Shown here one piece after another: positions 23,016-30,214 of a stretch of 30,214 nt of DNA. Source of the DNA: CALOBA01 sp942491465. GTDB lineage: Bacteria; Pseudomonadota; Gammaproteobacteria; Chromatiales; Chromatiaceae. Positions within the stretch are counted from its first letter, which is position 1. Every line of letters begins with the position of its first letter. Both the position numbers and the translations under genes were made by a program. Location of the stretch: positions 1 to 30,214 of the forward strand of contig CALOBA010000048.1 of the NCBI GenBank assembly GCA_942491465.1. Reading direction: 5' to 3'. A model generated the notes under the pieces. It worked only from the letters and a program-made list of their open reading frames with translations. It was not told where the DNA came from and searched no databases.

Positions 23016-24467
23016 ATGCAAGCGCGCAGCGTCGACGTCGCCATCATCGGGTCCGGCACGGCCGGTCTGAATGCCATGAGCCAGGTCCGCAAGGCCGGCC
23101 GGAGCTTCGTCTTGATCAACGGCGGAGAGCCCGGGACGACCTGTGCCCGGGTCGGTTGCATGCCGTCGAAGGCCATGATCCAGGTGGCCGAGGATTATCA
23201 CCGCCGCACCCACCTCGGGCGCTACGGCGTCGACGGCCATGAGGCCTTGACGCTGGATGTGGCCGAGGCGATGGAGCATGTGCAGGATATCCGCGACACC
23301 TTTGTCGATCGGGTGCTGGGCAGCAGCACCGACGACATGCCGCCGGAGCTGTTCCTTCAGGACTACGCCCGATTCATCGAGCCGACCCTGCTGGAGGTGG
23401 CGGGGGAGCGCATTCGCGCCGGCGCCGTCGTCATCGCTACCGGGTCGCGGCCGTTGGTGCCGGAGGCCTGGCGGGCCTTCGGTGATCGGGTGCTCACCAC
23501 CGACACGCTGTTCGAGCTGGAGGATCTGCCCGCGTCGCTGGCCGTGATCGGTCTCGGCACCATCGGCTTGGAGCTGGGGCAGAGTCTGCATCGGCTCGGG
23601 GTCGAGGTCACCGGCTTTGATCAGCTCCAGACCATTGCCGGCAGCCAAGACCCGGAGGTCGCCAAGTGCGCCATCGACCTGATGGCCAAGGAATTCCCGC
23701 TGCACCTCGGCCAGGCCGCCGAGCTTACCGAGGAGGATGGGCGCATCCGCGTCAGCGCCGGCGAACACAGCGTGGTCGTCGATCGCGTGCTCTGCAGCAT
23801 CGGTCGGGTGCCGAACCTGGATCGGTTGGATCTCTCGGTGCTCGGCGTGGAGACGGATGCCCGCGGCGTCCCCGCCCACAATCCGAATACGATGCAGGTG
23901 GGGGATCTGCCGGTATTCATCGCCGGCGATGCCACCGGTGACCGGCCGATCCTCCACGAGGCCGGTGACGAGGGCAAGATCGCGGGCTTCAACGCCGCCC
24001 GCGGGCAAATCCAGGCCTTCCGCCGCAAGGTGCCCCTATTCATCAATTTCTGCGATCCGAACATCTGTGCCGTGGGCACGCGCTGGAACGCGCTGGACCC
24101 GGACCGCACCGCGGTGGGCGAGATCCGTTTCGCCCCGGTGGGCCGGGCGCTGATCATGGGTAAGAACCGGGGTGTGCTGCGCGTCTACGCCGATCGGCGC
24201 AGCGGCCGTCTGCTGGGCTCCGAGATGATCGGACCCAAGGGCGAGAATCTGGCCCACCTGCTGTGCTGGTGTATCGCTCAGGGGCTGAGCGTCGGCGACC
24301 TGCTGCGCATGCCGTTCTATCACCCGGTGATCGAGGAGGCGCTGCAGGCGGCGCTCTACGACCTCTACCGCAAGGTCGACGCCAAGAACAGCGGTGGCTT
24401 GACGGAGCTGGCGCCGTTGGACGCCGCTAGTCCTCCGACGCCGCCATCCAGCGCGGATCGGGCTTGA
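23016..24467 (+). CDS. Dihydrolipoyl dehydrogenase-like flavoprotein disulfide reductase
   Basis: A 483-aa FAD- and NAD-dependent class I disulfide oxidoreductase. It shows the FAD loop IIGSGTAG, the redox disulfide in TTCARVGCMPSK (C-x4-C), an NAD-binding loop IGLGTIGLELG, the second FAD motif FIAGDATGDRPILHEAGDEG, and the C-terminal catalytic FYHPVIEEAL with His and Glu. That set favours dihydrolipoamide dehydrogenase over mercuric or glutathione reductase. Unlike the usual enzyme it is not next to E1/E2 genes, so its lipoyl partner is unknown. Its last 41 bp overlap the 3' end of the GGDEF-EAL gene on the opposite strand. ATG 23016 has a strong ribosome site. Confidence 0.9.
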   Translation: MQARSVDVAIIGSGTAGLNAMSQVRKAGRSFVLINGGEPGTTCARVGCMPSKAMIQVAEDYHRRTHLGRYGVDGHEALTLDVAEAMEHVQDIRDTFVDRVLGSSTDDMPPELFLQDYARFIEPTLLEVAGERIRAGAVVIATGSRPLVPEAWRAFGDRVLTTDTLFELEDLPASLAVIGLGTIGLELGQSLHRLGVEVTGFDQLQTIAGSQDPEVAKCAIDLMAKEFPLHLGQAAELTEEDGRIRVSAGEHSVVVDRVLCSIGRVPNLDRLDLSVLGVETDARGVPAHNPNTMQVGDLPVFIAGDATGDRPILHEAGDEGKIAGFNAARGQIQAFRRKVPLFINFCDPNICAVGTRWNALDPDRTAVGEIRFAPVGRALIMGKNRGVLRVYADRRSGRLLGSEMIGPKGENLAHLLCWCIAQGLSVGDLLRMPFYHPVIEEALQAALYDLYRKVDAKNSGGLTELAPLDAASPPTPPSSADRA

Positions 24468-26268
24468 ACGCGATCAGCCACTGCTCCAGCTCGTGCGCGC
24501 GCATGGGCTTGGCGATGGCGTAGCCCTGGCCGCGGTCGCAGCCCATGCGCAGCAGCTGCCGCGCATGCTCGAGACTTTCGACGCCCTTGGCAATGACCTG
24601 GCGGTCGAAGGCGCGGGCCAGGCTGATCACGCCCTGCACGACGCTCAGCGCATCCGGGTCGAACAGCATATCGGTGACAAAGCCCTGCTCGATCTTCAGC
24701 GTCTGCGCCGGGACCGAGCGGAACCAACCCAGGGACGAGCGGCCGGTGCCGAAGTCATCGAGGCCGAAGCAGAGTCCGAGGGCGCGGAAGTCTCCGAGCA
24801 CGCGGCCCAGGCGCTCACTGTCCACCGTCGAGCTGGTCTCGCGGATCTCCAGGTTCAGGCGCTGCGGCTCGATCTTCGGCTTGGCGCTCAGTATGGCGTC
24901 GAGCCGGTCGGCGAAGCCGGGCTCCAGCAGGGTCGGCAGCGACATGTTGACGGTCAGGCCAACATCCACGCCGCGTCCCAGCCAGCCGCGGTATTGCTTG
25001 GCGGCGTGCTCCAGCACCCAGATGTCCAGGCGCACCGACAGCTCGCTGCCCTCGATGGCGGAGAAGAAGTCCACCGGTGACAGCAGTCCGCGCTGCGGGT
25101 TCTGCCAGCGCACCAGCGTCTCCACCGATTCGACGCGGCCGGAACGCAGGTTGACCACCGGCTGATAGAGCAGCCGCAGGTCGTCCTCGTCGATGGCCTG
25201 CTGGATGTTCCGGCGCATGATCTGGCGGTCCGAGGCGCGGCGGTCCAGGTACGGATCGAAGACATGGAATCGGTTGCGACCGTCTTCCTTGGCCTCGTAC
25301 ATGGCCTGATCGGCATGCCGCAGCAGCACGTCCGGCTGCGCGTCGTCGTCGGGGTAAAGGGTGGCGCCGACGCTCGCGGTGACCCGCAGCAGCTCGCCGT
25401 CCAGCGCGACGGGTTCGGCGATATTGCGCAGCAGCCGCTCCAGGGCAACCACGAGCTGGTCGCGCTCGCGCAACAGATAGACGACGACGAACTCGTCGCC
25501 GCCGACCCGAGCCAAGGTCTCGTCGGCGCGCAGGCTGGTGCGCAGCCGCTTCGCCAACTCGGCGAGGAAACGGTCGCCGACGTCGTGGCCGAAGCGGTCG
25601 TTGATGGGCTTGAAACCGTCGAGGTCGAAATAGCAGACCGCCAGCGTCATCCCGTGGCGGGCGACGGTGCGCATGCCGCTGTCGACGCGGTCGGCCAGCA
25701 GGCGACGGTTCGGCAGGCCGGTCAGCTCATCGTAGAAGGCGAGGTGCTCCATCAGCCGGTTGTGCTTCAACAGCTCGCGCTGCAGCCGGTTGACCTCGCG
25801 GTTGGCCTGCAACAGCTCGTTGGTGACATGCTCCAGCTCCCCCACGTCGAGCTCGGCGACGATCAGCAGCCGATCCTCCCGGCGCCAGGCCCAGGCGAAC
25901 ACCCCGCGGTTGACCCGCAGCCCGTCGCCCATGGTGACCCGGCCGACGAACGGATCAGCCGCCGCGGTGGTGGCCCAGATGCTGGCGAAGTCCGGATGGG
26001 CGAAGCGCTCGCCGATGCGCCCCGGCGGGGGAGCACCGATCAGCAGACGCATGCCGGGGTTGAGGTATTCGGCCCGGCCGTCGGCATCGATGATCGCCAG
26101 TCCGATGGCTCGGCTCTGATCGAGCACCGCGCGCAGCTGCGCCAGACAGGTGTCGGAGCGGGTGCAGTGTGTCAATGGAGAAGGGTCGTCGGACATCGCC
26201 TCTGCCGATGGCACGGGGGGCTGCGGATCAGTCCGGTGCGGGGTCGATTCGTCGTCGCGATCGTTCAC
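24427..26268 (-). CDS. PAS-GGDEF-EAL protein; likely active cyclase with defective EAL
   Basis: A 613-aa c-di-GMP signalling protein. Residues 41-140 form a PAS-like sensor, 145-175 a coiled coil, 176-335 a GGDEF domain with intact GGDEF at 256-260 and FDLDGFKPINDRFGHDVGD, and 350-600 an EAL domain. The inhibitory site is RADE (247-250) instead of RxxD. In the EAL part the motif is ETL (383-385); Asn441, Glu474 and DDFGTG at 504 are kept, but the Glu of the AEGVE loop, the general base in RocR, is Lys561. Synthesis without hydrolysis is predicted. GTG 26268 follows GGGAGG and lies 16 bp after the B12-binding gene, so they should be co-transcribed. Confidence 0.93.
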   Translation of the reverse strand: MNDRDDESTPHRTDPQPPVPSAEAMSDDPSPLTHCTRSDTCLAQLRAVLDQSRAIGLAIIDADGRAEYLNPGMRLLIGAPPPGRIGERFAHPDFASIWATTAAADPFVGRVTMGDGLRVNRGVFAWAWRREDRLLIVAELDVGELEHVTNELLQANREVNRLQRELLKHNRLMEHLAFYDELTGLPNRRLLADRVDSGMRTVARHGMTLAVCYFDLDGFKPINDRFGHDVGDRFLAELAKRLRTSLRADETLARVGGDEFVVVYLLRERDQLVVALERLLRNIAEPVALDGELLRVTASVGATLYPDDDAQPDVLLRHADQAMYEAKEDGRNRFHVFDPYLDRRASDRQIMRRNIQQAIDEDDLRLLYQPVVNLRSGRVESVETLVRWQNPQRGLLSPVDFFSAIEGSELSVRLDIWVLEHAAKQYRGWLGRGVDVGLTVNMSLPTLLEPGFADRLDAILSAKPKIEPQRLNLEIRETSSTVDSERLGRVLGDFRALGLCFGLDDFGTGRSSLGWFRSVPAQTLKIEQGFVTDMLFDPDALSVVQGVISLARAFDRQVIAKGVESLEHARQLLRMGCDRGQGYAIAKPMRAHELEQWLIAFKPDPRWMAASED

Positions 26269-26284
26269 TGGGGGTCCTCCCTGG

Positions 26285-27043
26285 TCAGTGGCTCAGTGTG
26301 CGCAGCAAGGCATCGAGTGCATCGAGGTCGGGGACGCAGGTGATGTCGGGGCCGGCGCAGAGCGCCGTTTCCTTGTCCCAGCGCAAGCCCTGTCCGCCGA
26401 GCAGGATCGGCAGGGCCGGATGCTCGGCGCGGATGCGCTCGAGCATGCGCTGCAGCGCATCGCGATGGAAATAGACGCTGAAGGAGAGGCCGAGCAGACT
26501 CGGGTCGGCGTCGCGGATCACGCCCAACACCTCTTCGGTGGTCAGCCCATCGCTGGTCAGCACGCAGTCCCAGCCGTGCAGCTCGAACACGTCGGCCACC
26601 ATGCGCCGCCCGATGTGGTGCAGCTCCCCGTCCACCGCCGCCACCACGGCGCGGCGATGGTCGCGGATGGGGTTGACCAGATAGGGCACGGCCAGGTTCA
26701 TCAGCTCGGCGCAGATCGCGGTGGCCATGTGTTCGGTCACGACCGAGATCCGGCCGTTCGCCCAGAGGTCGCCGATGCGGTAGAGCGCCGGCTGCAGCAG
26801 TCCCTGGTACAGGTCGAGGATCGGTGCGCCGGACAGCAGCAGGGTCTCGAACTGATCGGCGCACCAGCGCCGATCACTGCCGGCGAGGGCGTCTACGAAC
26901 GGGTCGATCAGCTCGGCCATGCGCTCGCGCTCGGGCAGGCCGTCCGCCGGGGCCCCGTGCACGGCTCGGGACGGATGGCCCTGTCCGGCAATGGGCGGCG
27001 GCCCCGAGGGGCGTGGGCTGGAGATCGGCATGGGGTTTCTCAT
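26285..27043 (-). CDS. Free-standing cobalamin-binding protein with B12-photoreceptor motif
   Basis: A 252-aa protein. A Pro-rich N-terminus (1-35) precedes a four-helix cap domain (about 42-125) and a Rossmann-type B12-binding domain (130-250). The latter has the lower-axial His142 in ELHHIG (E-x-H-x-x-G), LSFSVYF and LLGGQGL. The cap carries Trp94, nine residues, then Glu104-His105: the W-x9-EH signature of light-sensing adenosylcobalamin proteins such as CarH. There is no DNA-binding domain, so it must signal through a partner; the GGDEF-EAL gene 16 bp downstream is the obvious one. The residue after Trp94 is Ala, where Thermus CarH has the light-state His. The start could be 27043, 27031 or 26920. 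Confidence 0.9.
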   Translation of the reverse strand: MRNPMPISSPRPSGPPPIAGQGHPSRAVHGAPADGLPERERMAELIDPFVDALAGSDRRWCADQFETLLLSGAPILDLYQGLLQPALYRIGDLWANGRISVVTEHMATAICAELMNLAVPYLVNPIRDHRRAVVAAVDGELHHIGRRMVADVFELHGWDCVLTSDGLTTEEVLGVIRDADPSLLGLSFSVYFHRDALQRMLERIRAEHPALPILLGGQGLRWDKETALCAGPDITCVPDLDALDALLRTLSH

Positions 27044-27078
27044 TCCGATGGCGGGTCGATATCATCGCCAGTCTAGTG

Positions 27079-27092
27079 GACCGGCTCCGGTC
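27079..27092. promoter_or_regulatory. Candidate operator in the divergent B12/orphan promoter region
   Basis: Perfect inverted repeat GACCGG-CT-CCGGTC in the 118-bp space between the two divergent genes. It is placed where a shared regulator could act. No protein is known for it. Confidence 0.3.
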
Positions 27093-27161
27093 TTGTACAC
27101 CCTACGGTAAAGCCCTCGATCTTATTCGCCGGGGTGCCCCGCGCTCAATCGGATTTCGCGA

Positions 27162-27824
27162 ATGACGATGCCCATCGCTCTGCAACAGCTCAATCCCGAC
27201 GCCGGGAGCCACCCGATCCCGGAGGACCCGCGGGCGATCGAGGCCGCCGAGGCCGCCGGCCTGCGCCTGCGCCTGGCCTATCCCTACCTGGTCTGGCGCT
27301 GGAGCGCCCGCGGGGAGCGTTTCTCCGTCAGCGACGCGGCCTGGCTGATCACGCTCGCGGATCAGCAGCAGTCCGTCGCCGACGCGCAGGTGGATTGGCT
27401 CGCGCAGATCTTGGCCCCGCGCGGCATGCCGCGGTTGCTGCTTCAGCGCACCCTGGAGGTGCTTTACGAAGAGCTGCTGGTGCGCCTGGCGGGGCGCGCC
27501 GAGGCCTGGGCGCGGCTGCTCGGCGCCGCGGATCGGCTTGCCGCGCAGCGCCGGGCCGTGCTTGACGATGCCGCGCTCGATCGGATCAGCGGCGCGTTCA
27601 ACCGGGCCGTCGGCCCGGACTGGCGAGCGCGCCTCCCCGGCACCGGCGCGCTCATCGCCGCTGCCTGTGTCGACGAGCGCCTCGGTCCGGTGGGCAGCCG
27701 CGCCGCGACCTGCGATTGGCTCTGCGATGAGGACCGTTTTCCGCCGGCCTGGTGCGCGGCGGTTCGACGCGCGCTGGAGGCCGCCGATGCGGCCTGCCGC
27801 GCGCCGCAGCCCGCGGAGCGCTGA
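27162..27824 (+). CDS. Protein of unknown function, 220 aa, divergent from the B12 operon
   Basis: I do not recognise a family. The protein is soluble, Ala/Leu/Arg-rich and predicted to be helical, with a Trp- and Tyr-bearing segment (RLAYPYLVWRWSARGERFS), SVSDAAWLITLADQQQSVAD and LEVLYEELLVRLAGRAEAWA. Four Cys lie in the last third. Codon use matches the neighbours and the minus strand here shows no competing gene, so it is probably real. It shares a 118-bp intergenic space with the cobalamin-binding gene, which may indicate joint regulation. The start is ATG 27162 or 27168; neither has a clear ribosome site. It ends 31 bp from pyk, convergent. Confidence 0.75.
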   Translation: MTMPIALQQLNPDAGSHPIPEDPRAIEAAEAAGLRLRLAYPYLVWRWSARGERFSVSDAAWLITLADQQQSVADAQVDWLAQILAPRGMPRLLLQRTLEVLYEELLVRLAGRAEAWARLLGAADRLAAQRRAVLDDAALDRISGAFNRAVGPDWRARLPGTGALIAAACVDERLGPVGSRAATCDWLCDEDRFPPAWCAAVRRALEAADAACRAPQPAER

Positions 27825-27855
27825 ATCGATTGGCGTCGACGCACCCTCGCTGCGC

Positions 27856-29316
27856 TCAGGCCGACCCCGCCGGCTCGTGCACGGTGACGATGCGGATGGC
27901 ATTGGTGCCGCCGGCGCTCTGGGTGTGGCCGAAGGTGACCACGACCTGGTCGCCGGGGGCCACCAGGCCGCGCTCGCGGGCGATGGCCAGGCCGAGGGCG
28001 ATCTTCGCGTCGTCGTCGATGCCGGCCTCGTAGAGGATCGGCAACACGCCCCAGTTCAGCGACAGCCGGCGGGCGACCTTCTCCGCGGCGATGACCGCCA
28101 GGATCGGGCATTCCGGGCGGTGCTTGGAGATCAAGCGTGAGGTGAAGCCGGTCTCGGTCAGGCTCAGGATCACCGCCGCGTCGAGCCGTTCGGCCATGGT
28201 CACCGAGGCCTGGGCGATGGCCTCGGTGACCACGTTGGAGGGGTGGGGCAGGGTCTGCTGCAGCCAGCCGTACTCGCGCAGCGACACCTCGGTGCGCACC
28301 GCCAGCTCGGCCATGATGCGGACCGCTTCCACCGGGTAGGCGCCGGCGGCGGTCTCCCCGGAGAGCATCACCGCGGAGCTGCCGTCGAGGATGGCGTTGG
28401 CCACGTCACTGGCCTCGGCCCGGGTCGGCTTGGGGTTGCGCTCCATCGATGCCAGCATTTGGGTTGCGGTGATCACCGGCTTGCCGTTGCTGACGGTGGT
28501 GCGGATGATCTTCTTCTGCGTGCTCGGCACATCGGCCATGGGCAGCTCGACGCCCAGGTCTCCGCGCGCGACCATGATGCCGTCGGCGGCGAGCACGATG
28601 GACTCCAGGTTGGCGACCCCGGCGCGGTTCTCGATCTTGGCGATGATCGGGATGTCGACCCCGTACTCCTGCAGGATCTCGCGCATCCGGTGCACCTCGT
28701 CGGCGGTCTGGATGAACGAGGCGGCGATGTACTCCACATCGTTCTCGGCGGCGAAGGTCAGCTCCTGGACCACATCGTCGCGGTGGGTCGGGTCCACCGC
28801 CGTCACCGACAGCTGGGTGCCGGGCAGGTTCACCCCCTTGCTCGCCTTGAGCAGGCCGCCGACGACCACCCGGCAGCGGACCTCGCGCTCCGTCGTCGCC
28901 AGCACCTGCAGCTCCATGGCGCCGTCATCAAGCAACACGGTCTCGCCGGGATTGATCTCCTGCGGCAGCCGCGCGTAGGACACCGCCACGCCGCTCGCAT
29001 CGCCGATGCGGTTGTCGGTGAACAACGAGAAGGTCTCGCCGCTGACCAGCTCCACCTGCCCGCCGTCGACCCGGCCGGTGCGGATCTCGATGCCGCGGGT
29101 GTCGATCATGATCGCCACCTGTACCCCGACCGAAGCCGCGGCGGCGCGGATGCGCGTCAGCCGCTCCTTGTGCTCCGCATAGGTGCCGTGGGACAGATTC
29201 AGTCGCGCCACGTTCATGCCGGCGCGCAGCATCGCGGCGAGGGTCTCCGGCGAATCGGAGGCGGGACCGACGGTGGCGACGATCTTGGTGCGGCGGGTAC
29301 GGGCGCGGTTGGGCAT
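27856..29316 (-). CDS. pyk: Pyruvate kinase
   Basis: A 486-aa glycolytic enzyme converting phosphoenolpyruvate and ADP to pyruvate and ATP. It shows TKIVATVGPAS, ARLNLSHG with the potassium and phosphate ligands, the catalytic Lys in IPIIAKIENRAG, MVARGDLGVELPM and NAILDGSSAVMLSGETAAG. The normally near-invariant GPEIRTG reads GIEIRTG (Ile76), a conservative oddity in the active-site barrel. The C-terminal allosteric domain is full length. ATG 29316 has AAGGAG nine bases upstream. cmoB lies upstream on the same strand with a 165-bp gap that contains a GC-rich hairpin at 29351-29370. Confidence 0.97.
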   Translation of the reverse strand: MPNRARTRRTKIVATVGPASDSPETLAAMLRAGMNVARLNLSHGTYAEHKERLTRIRAAAASVGVQVAIMIDTRGIEIRTGRVDGGQVELVSGETFSLFTDNRIGDASGVAVSYARLPQEINPGETVLLDDGAMELQVLATTEREVRCRVVVGGLLKASKGVNLPGTQLSVTAVDPTHRDDVVQELTFAAENDVEYIAASFIQTADEVHRMREILQEYGVDIPIIAKIENRAGVANLESIVLAADGIMVARGDLGVELPMADVPSTQKKIIRTTVSNGKPVITATQMLASMERNPKPTRAEASDVANAILDGSSAVMLSGETAAGAYPVEAVRIMAELAVRTEVSLREYGWLQQTLPHPSNVVTEAIAQASVTMAERLDAAVILSLTETGFTSRLISKHRPECPILAVIAAEKVARRLSLNWGVLPILYEAGIDDDAKIALGLAIARERGLVAPGDQVVVTFGHTQSAGGTNAIRIVTVHEPAGSA

Positions 29317-29481
29317 AGGGACAGGCTCCTTAGGTTAGGCAGGGGAGGGGCGTCGGCGACCCGGCCGACGTGCTCGATCCGTCAATGCTACGACAAACCG
29401 GGGTTGGTCAGGCGAGTGAATGCCCGAGTCGGAGCGGCGCGCGGTGTTCGCGCTGAACAACAACAACCGCGGTATTGAGCC

Positions 29482-30214
29482 TCAACGCCGGGCCAGAAAC
29501 AGCCCGCGCACCGGCGCCGGATGCCCCTCGACGGTGCGGCGCGGATCATCGGGGTCGAGGAAGTCCGCCAGGGATTGAAAGCGCATCCACGGCGTCGCGC
29601 GCTGCTCGAAGGGGGTGGTCGGGCTGATGTCGATGACCCGCGGGGCCCGCAGCCCGGCGGCGGTGAGCCAGTCCAGCACCAGCGTCGGCGTCGGCACGGC
29701 GTGGACATTGCGCATCTTGGCGTAACGGCCGTCGGGCTCGAGGGCATCGCGCCCCGGGCGATCCAGCACCAGGGTTTCCAGCACCAGCTCGCCGCCCGGG
29801 CGCAGCAGCGAACGCAGGATGCCCAAGTGCCGGGCCGGCGCGCGCCGATGATAGAGCACCCCCATCGAAAAGACGGTATCGAAGCCGGTCAGTCCGGTCA
29901 GCGGCTCGCGCACCAGATCCTCATCGGTCAGCGGCAGCACCGCCAGCCGGTCGCTGCCGATGAAGTGATTGACGGCCAGGAACTGCAGCACGAAGCGCAG
30001 CGTCGGATCGATGCCGACCACCAGATCGGCACCGGCGCCCAGGCAGCGGTAGCCGTACCAGCCGTTGCCGCAGCCGCAGTCGAGCACCAGCCGGCCGTCC
30101 AATGGCGCGATGGCCGCTGCGAGCCGGTCCCACTTCAGATCCGAGCGCCACTCCGCGTCGATGCGCACCCCGTGCAGACAAAACGGTCCCTTGCGCCAGG
30201 GGTGGAAGGCGTCG
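29482..30214 (-). CDS. cmoB: tRNA U34 carboxymethyltransferase CmoB, 5' end outside the window
   Basis: The C-terminal ~244 residues of CmoB, which transfers a carboxymethyl group from carboxy-SAM to 5-hydroxyuridine at the tRNA wobble position. Seen are the entry DAFHPWRKGPFCLHGVRID, WRSDLKWDRL, the SAM loop VLDCGCGNGWYGYR, VGIDPTLRFVLQF, VFSMGVLYHRRAP and LVLETLVLD, and the C-terminal PFEQRATPWMRFQSLADFLD. All are family hallmarks. The intact protein is about 320-330 aa, so roughly 80-90 residues lie beyond the right edge. The usual partner cmoA is not visible. Confidence 0.95.
   Translation of the reverse strand, partial: DAFHPWRKGPFCLHGVRIDAEWRSDLKWDRLAAAIAPLDGRLVLDCGCGNGWYGYRCLGAGADLVVGIDPTLRFVLQFLAVNHFIGSDRLAVLPLTDEDLVREPLTGLTGFDTVFSMGVLYHRRAPARHLGILRSLLRPGGELVLETLVLDRPGRDALEPDGRYAKMRNVHAVPTPTLVLDWLTAAGLRAPRVIDISPTTPFEQRATPWMRFQSLADFLDPDDPRRTVEGHPAPVRGLFLARR

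Noticed and set aside
29351..29370. GC-rich hairpin between cmoB and pyk as a terminator
   Set aside because: 7-bp stem with a 6-nt loop but no T tract on the relevant strand; too weak to call.

Overview
The window looks like a chromosomal segment of a high-GC gammaproteobacterium. Its core blocks (mrcB followed by a TPR lipoprotein and a DinG/YoaA helicase; aroA-cmk-rpsA-ihfB; pyk; cmoB) fit the Chromatiales. A PHB-type acetoacetyl-CoA reductase and a cobalamin-binding protein carrying a B12-photoreceptor signature suggest a purple sulfur bacterium. That placement is inference; no marker gene here proves it.

Positions 1-3700 hold the wreck of a type 1 BREX phage-defence operon on the minus strand. 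From right to left they contain a frameshifted brxB, the first 57 codons of brxC fused by deletion to the end of another gene, an antitoxin/VapC pair, an N-terminal pglZ fragment, a second copy of the same gene tail, a second and intact VapBC pair, and a second pglZ that keeps its N-terminus and phosphatase motif but lacks the middle. The block [gene tail - toxin/antitoxin - pglZ start] therefore occurs twice with two different antitoxin families. A 122-bp MITE-like element sits exactly in the junction of one toxin-antitoxin pair.

Positions 3757-5796 encode a receiver protein with degenerate GGDEF and EAL domains. Divergently, 6080-11316 is a likely operon for the bifunctional cell-wall synthase PBP1b, a TPR lipoprotein resembling its activator LpoP, and a DinG/YoaA iron-sulfur helicase. 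Positions 11644-18063 hold an orphan 314-aa protein, a REP/MITE-like element, a small CxxC membrane protein, a DUF455 ferritin-like protein, the glutamate symporter GltS, diacylglycerol kinase, an unrecognised multi-span membrane protein and PhaB.

Positions 18078-22699 are the classic minus-strand aroA-cmk-rpsA-ihfB cluster, with aroA and cmk overlapping by 4 nt. Positions 23016-24467 encode a stand-alone dihydrolipoyl dehydrogenase-like flavoprotein whose 3' end overlaps the next gene on the other strand. Positions 24427-27043 form the most interesting intact locus: a free-standing cobalamin-binding protein with the W-x9-EH motif of B12 photoreceptors, 16 bp upstream of a PAS-GGDEF-EAL protein whose GGDEF looks active and whose EAL has lost its general base. 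A 220-aa orphan is transcribed divergently. The inferred theme is light or cobalamin status feeding c-di-GMP synthesis. The window ends with pyruvate kinase and a partial cmoB.
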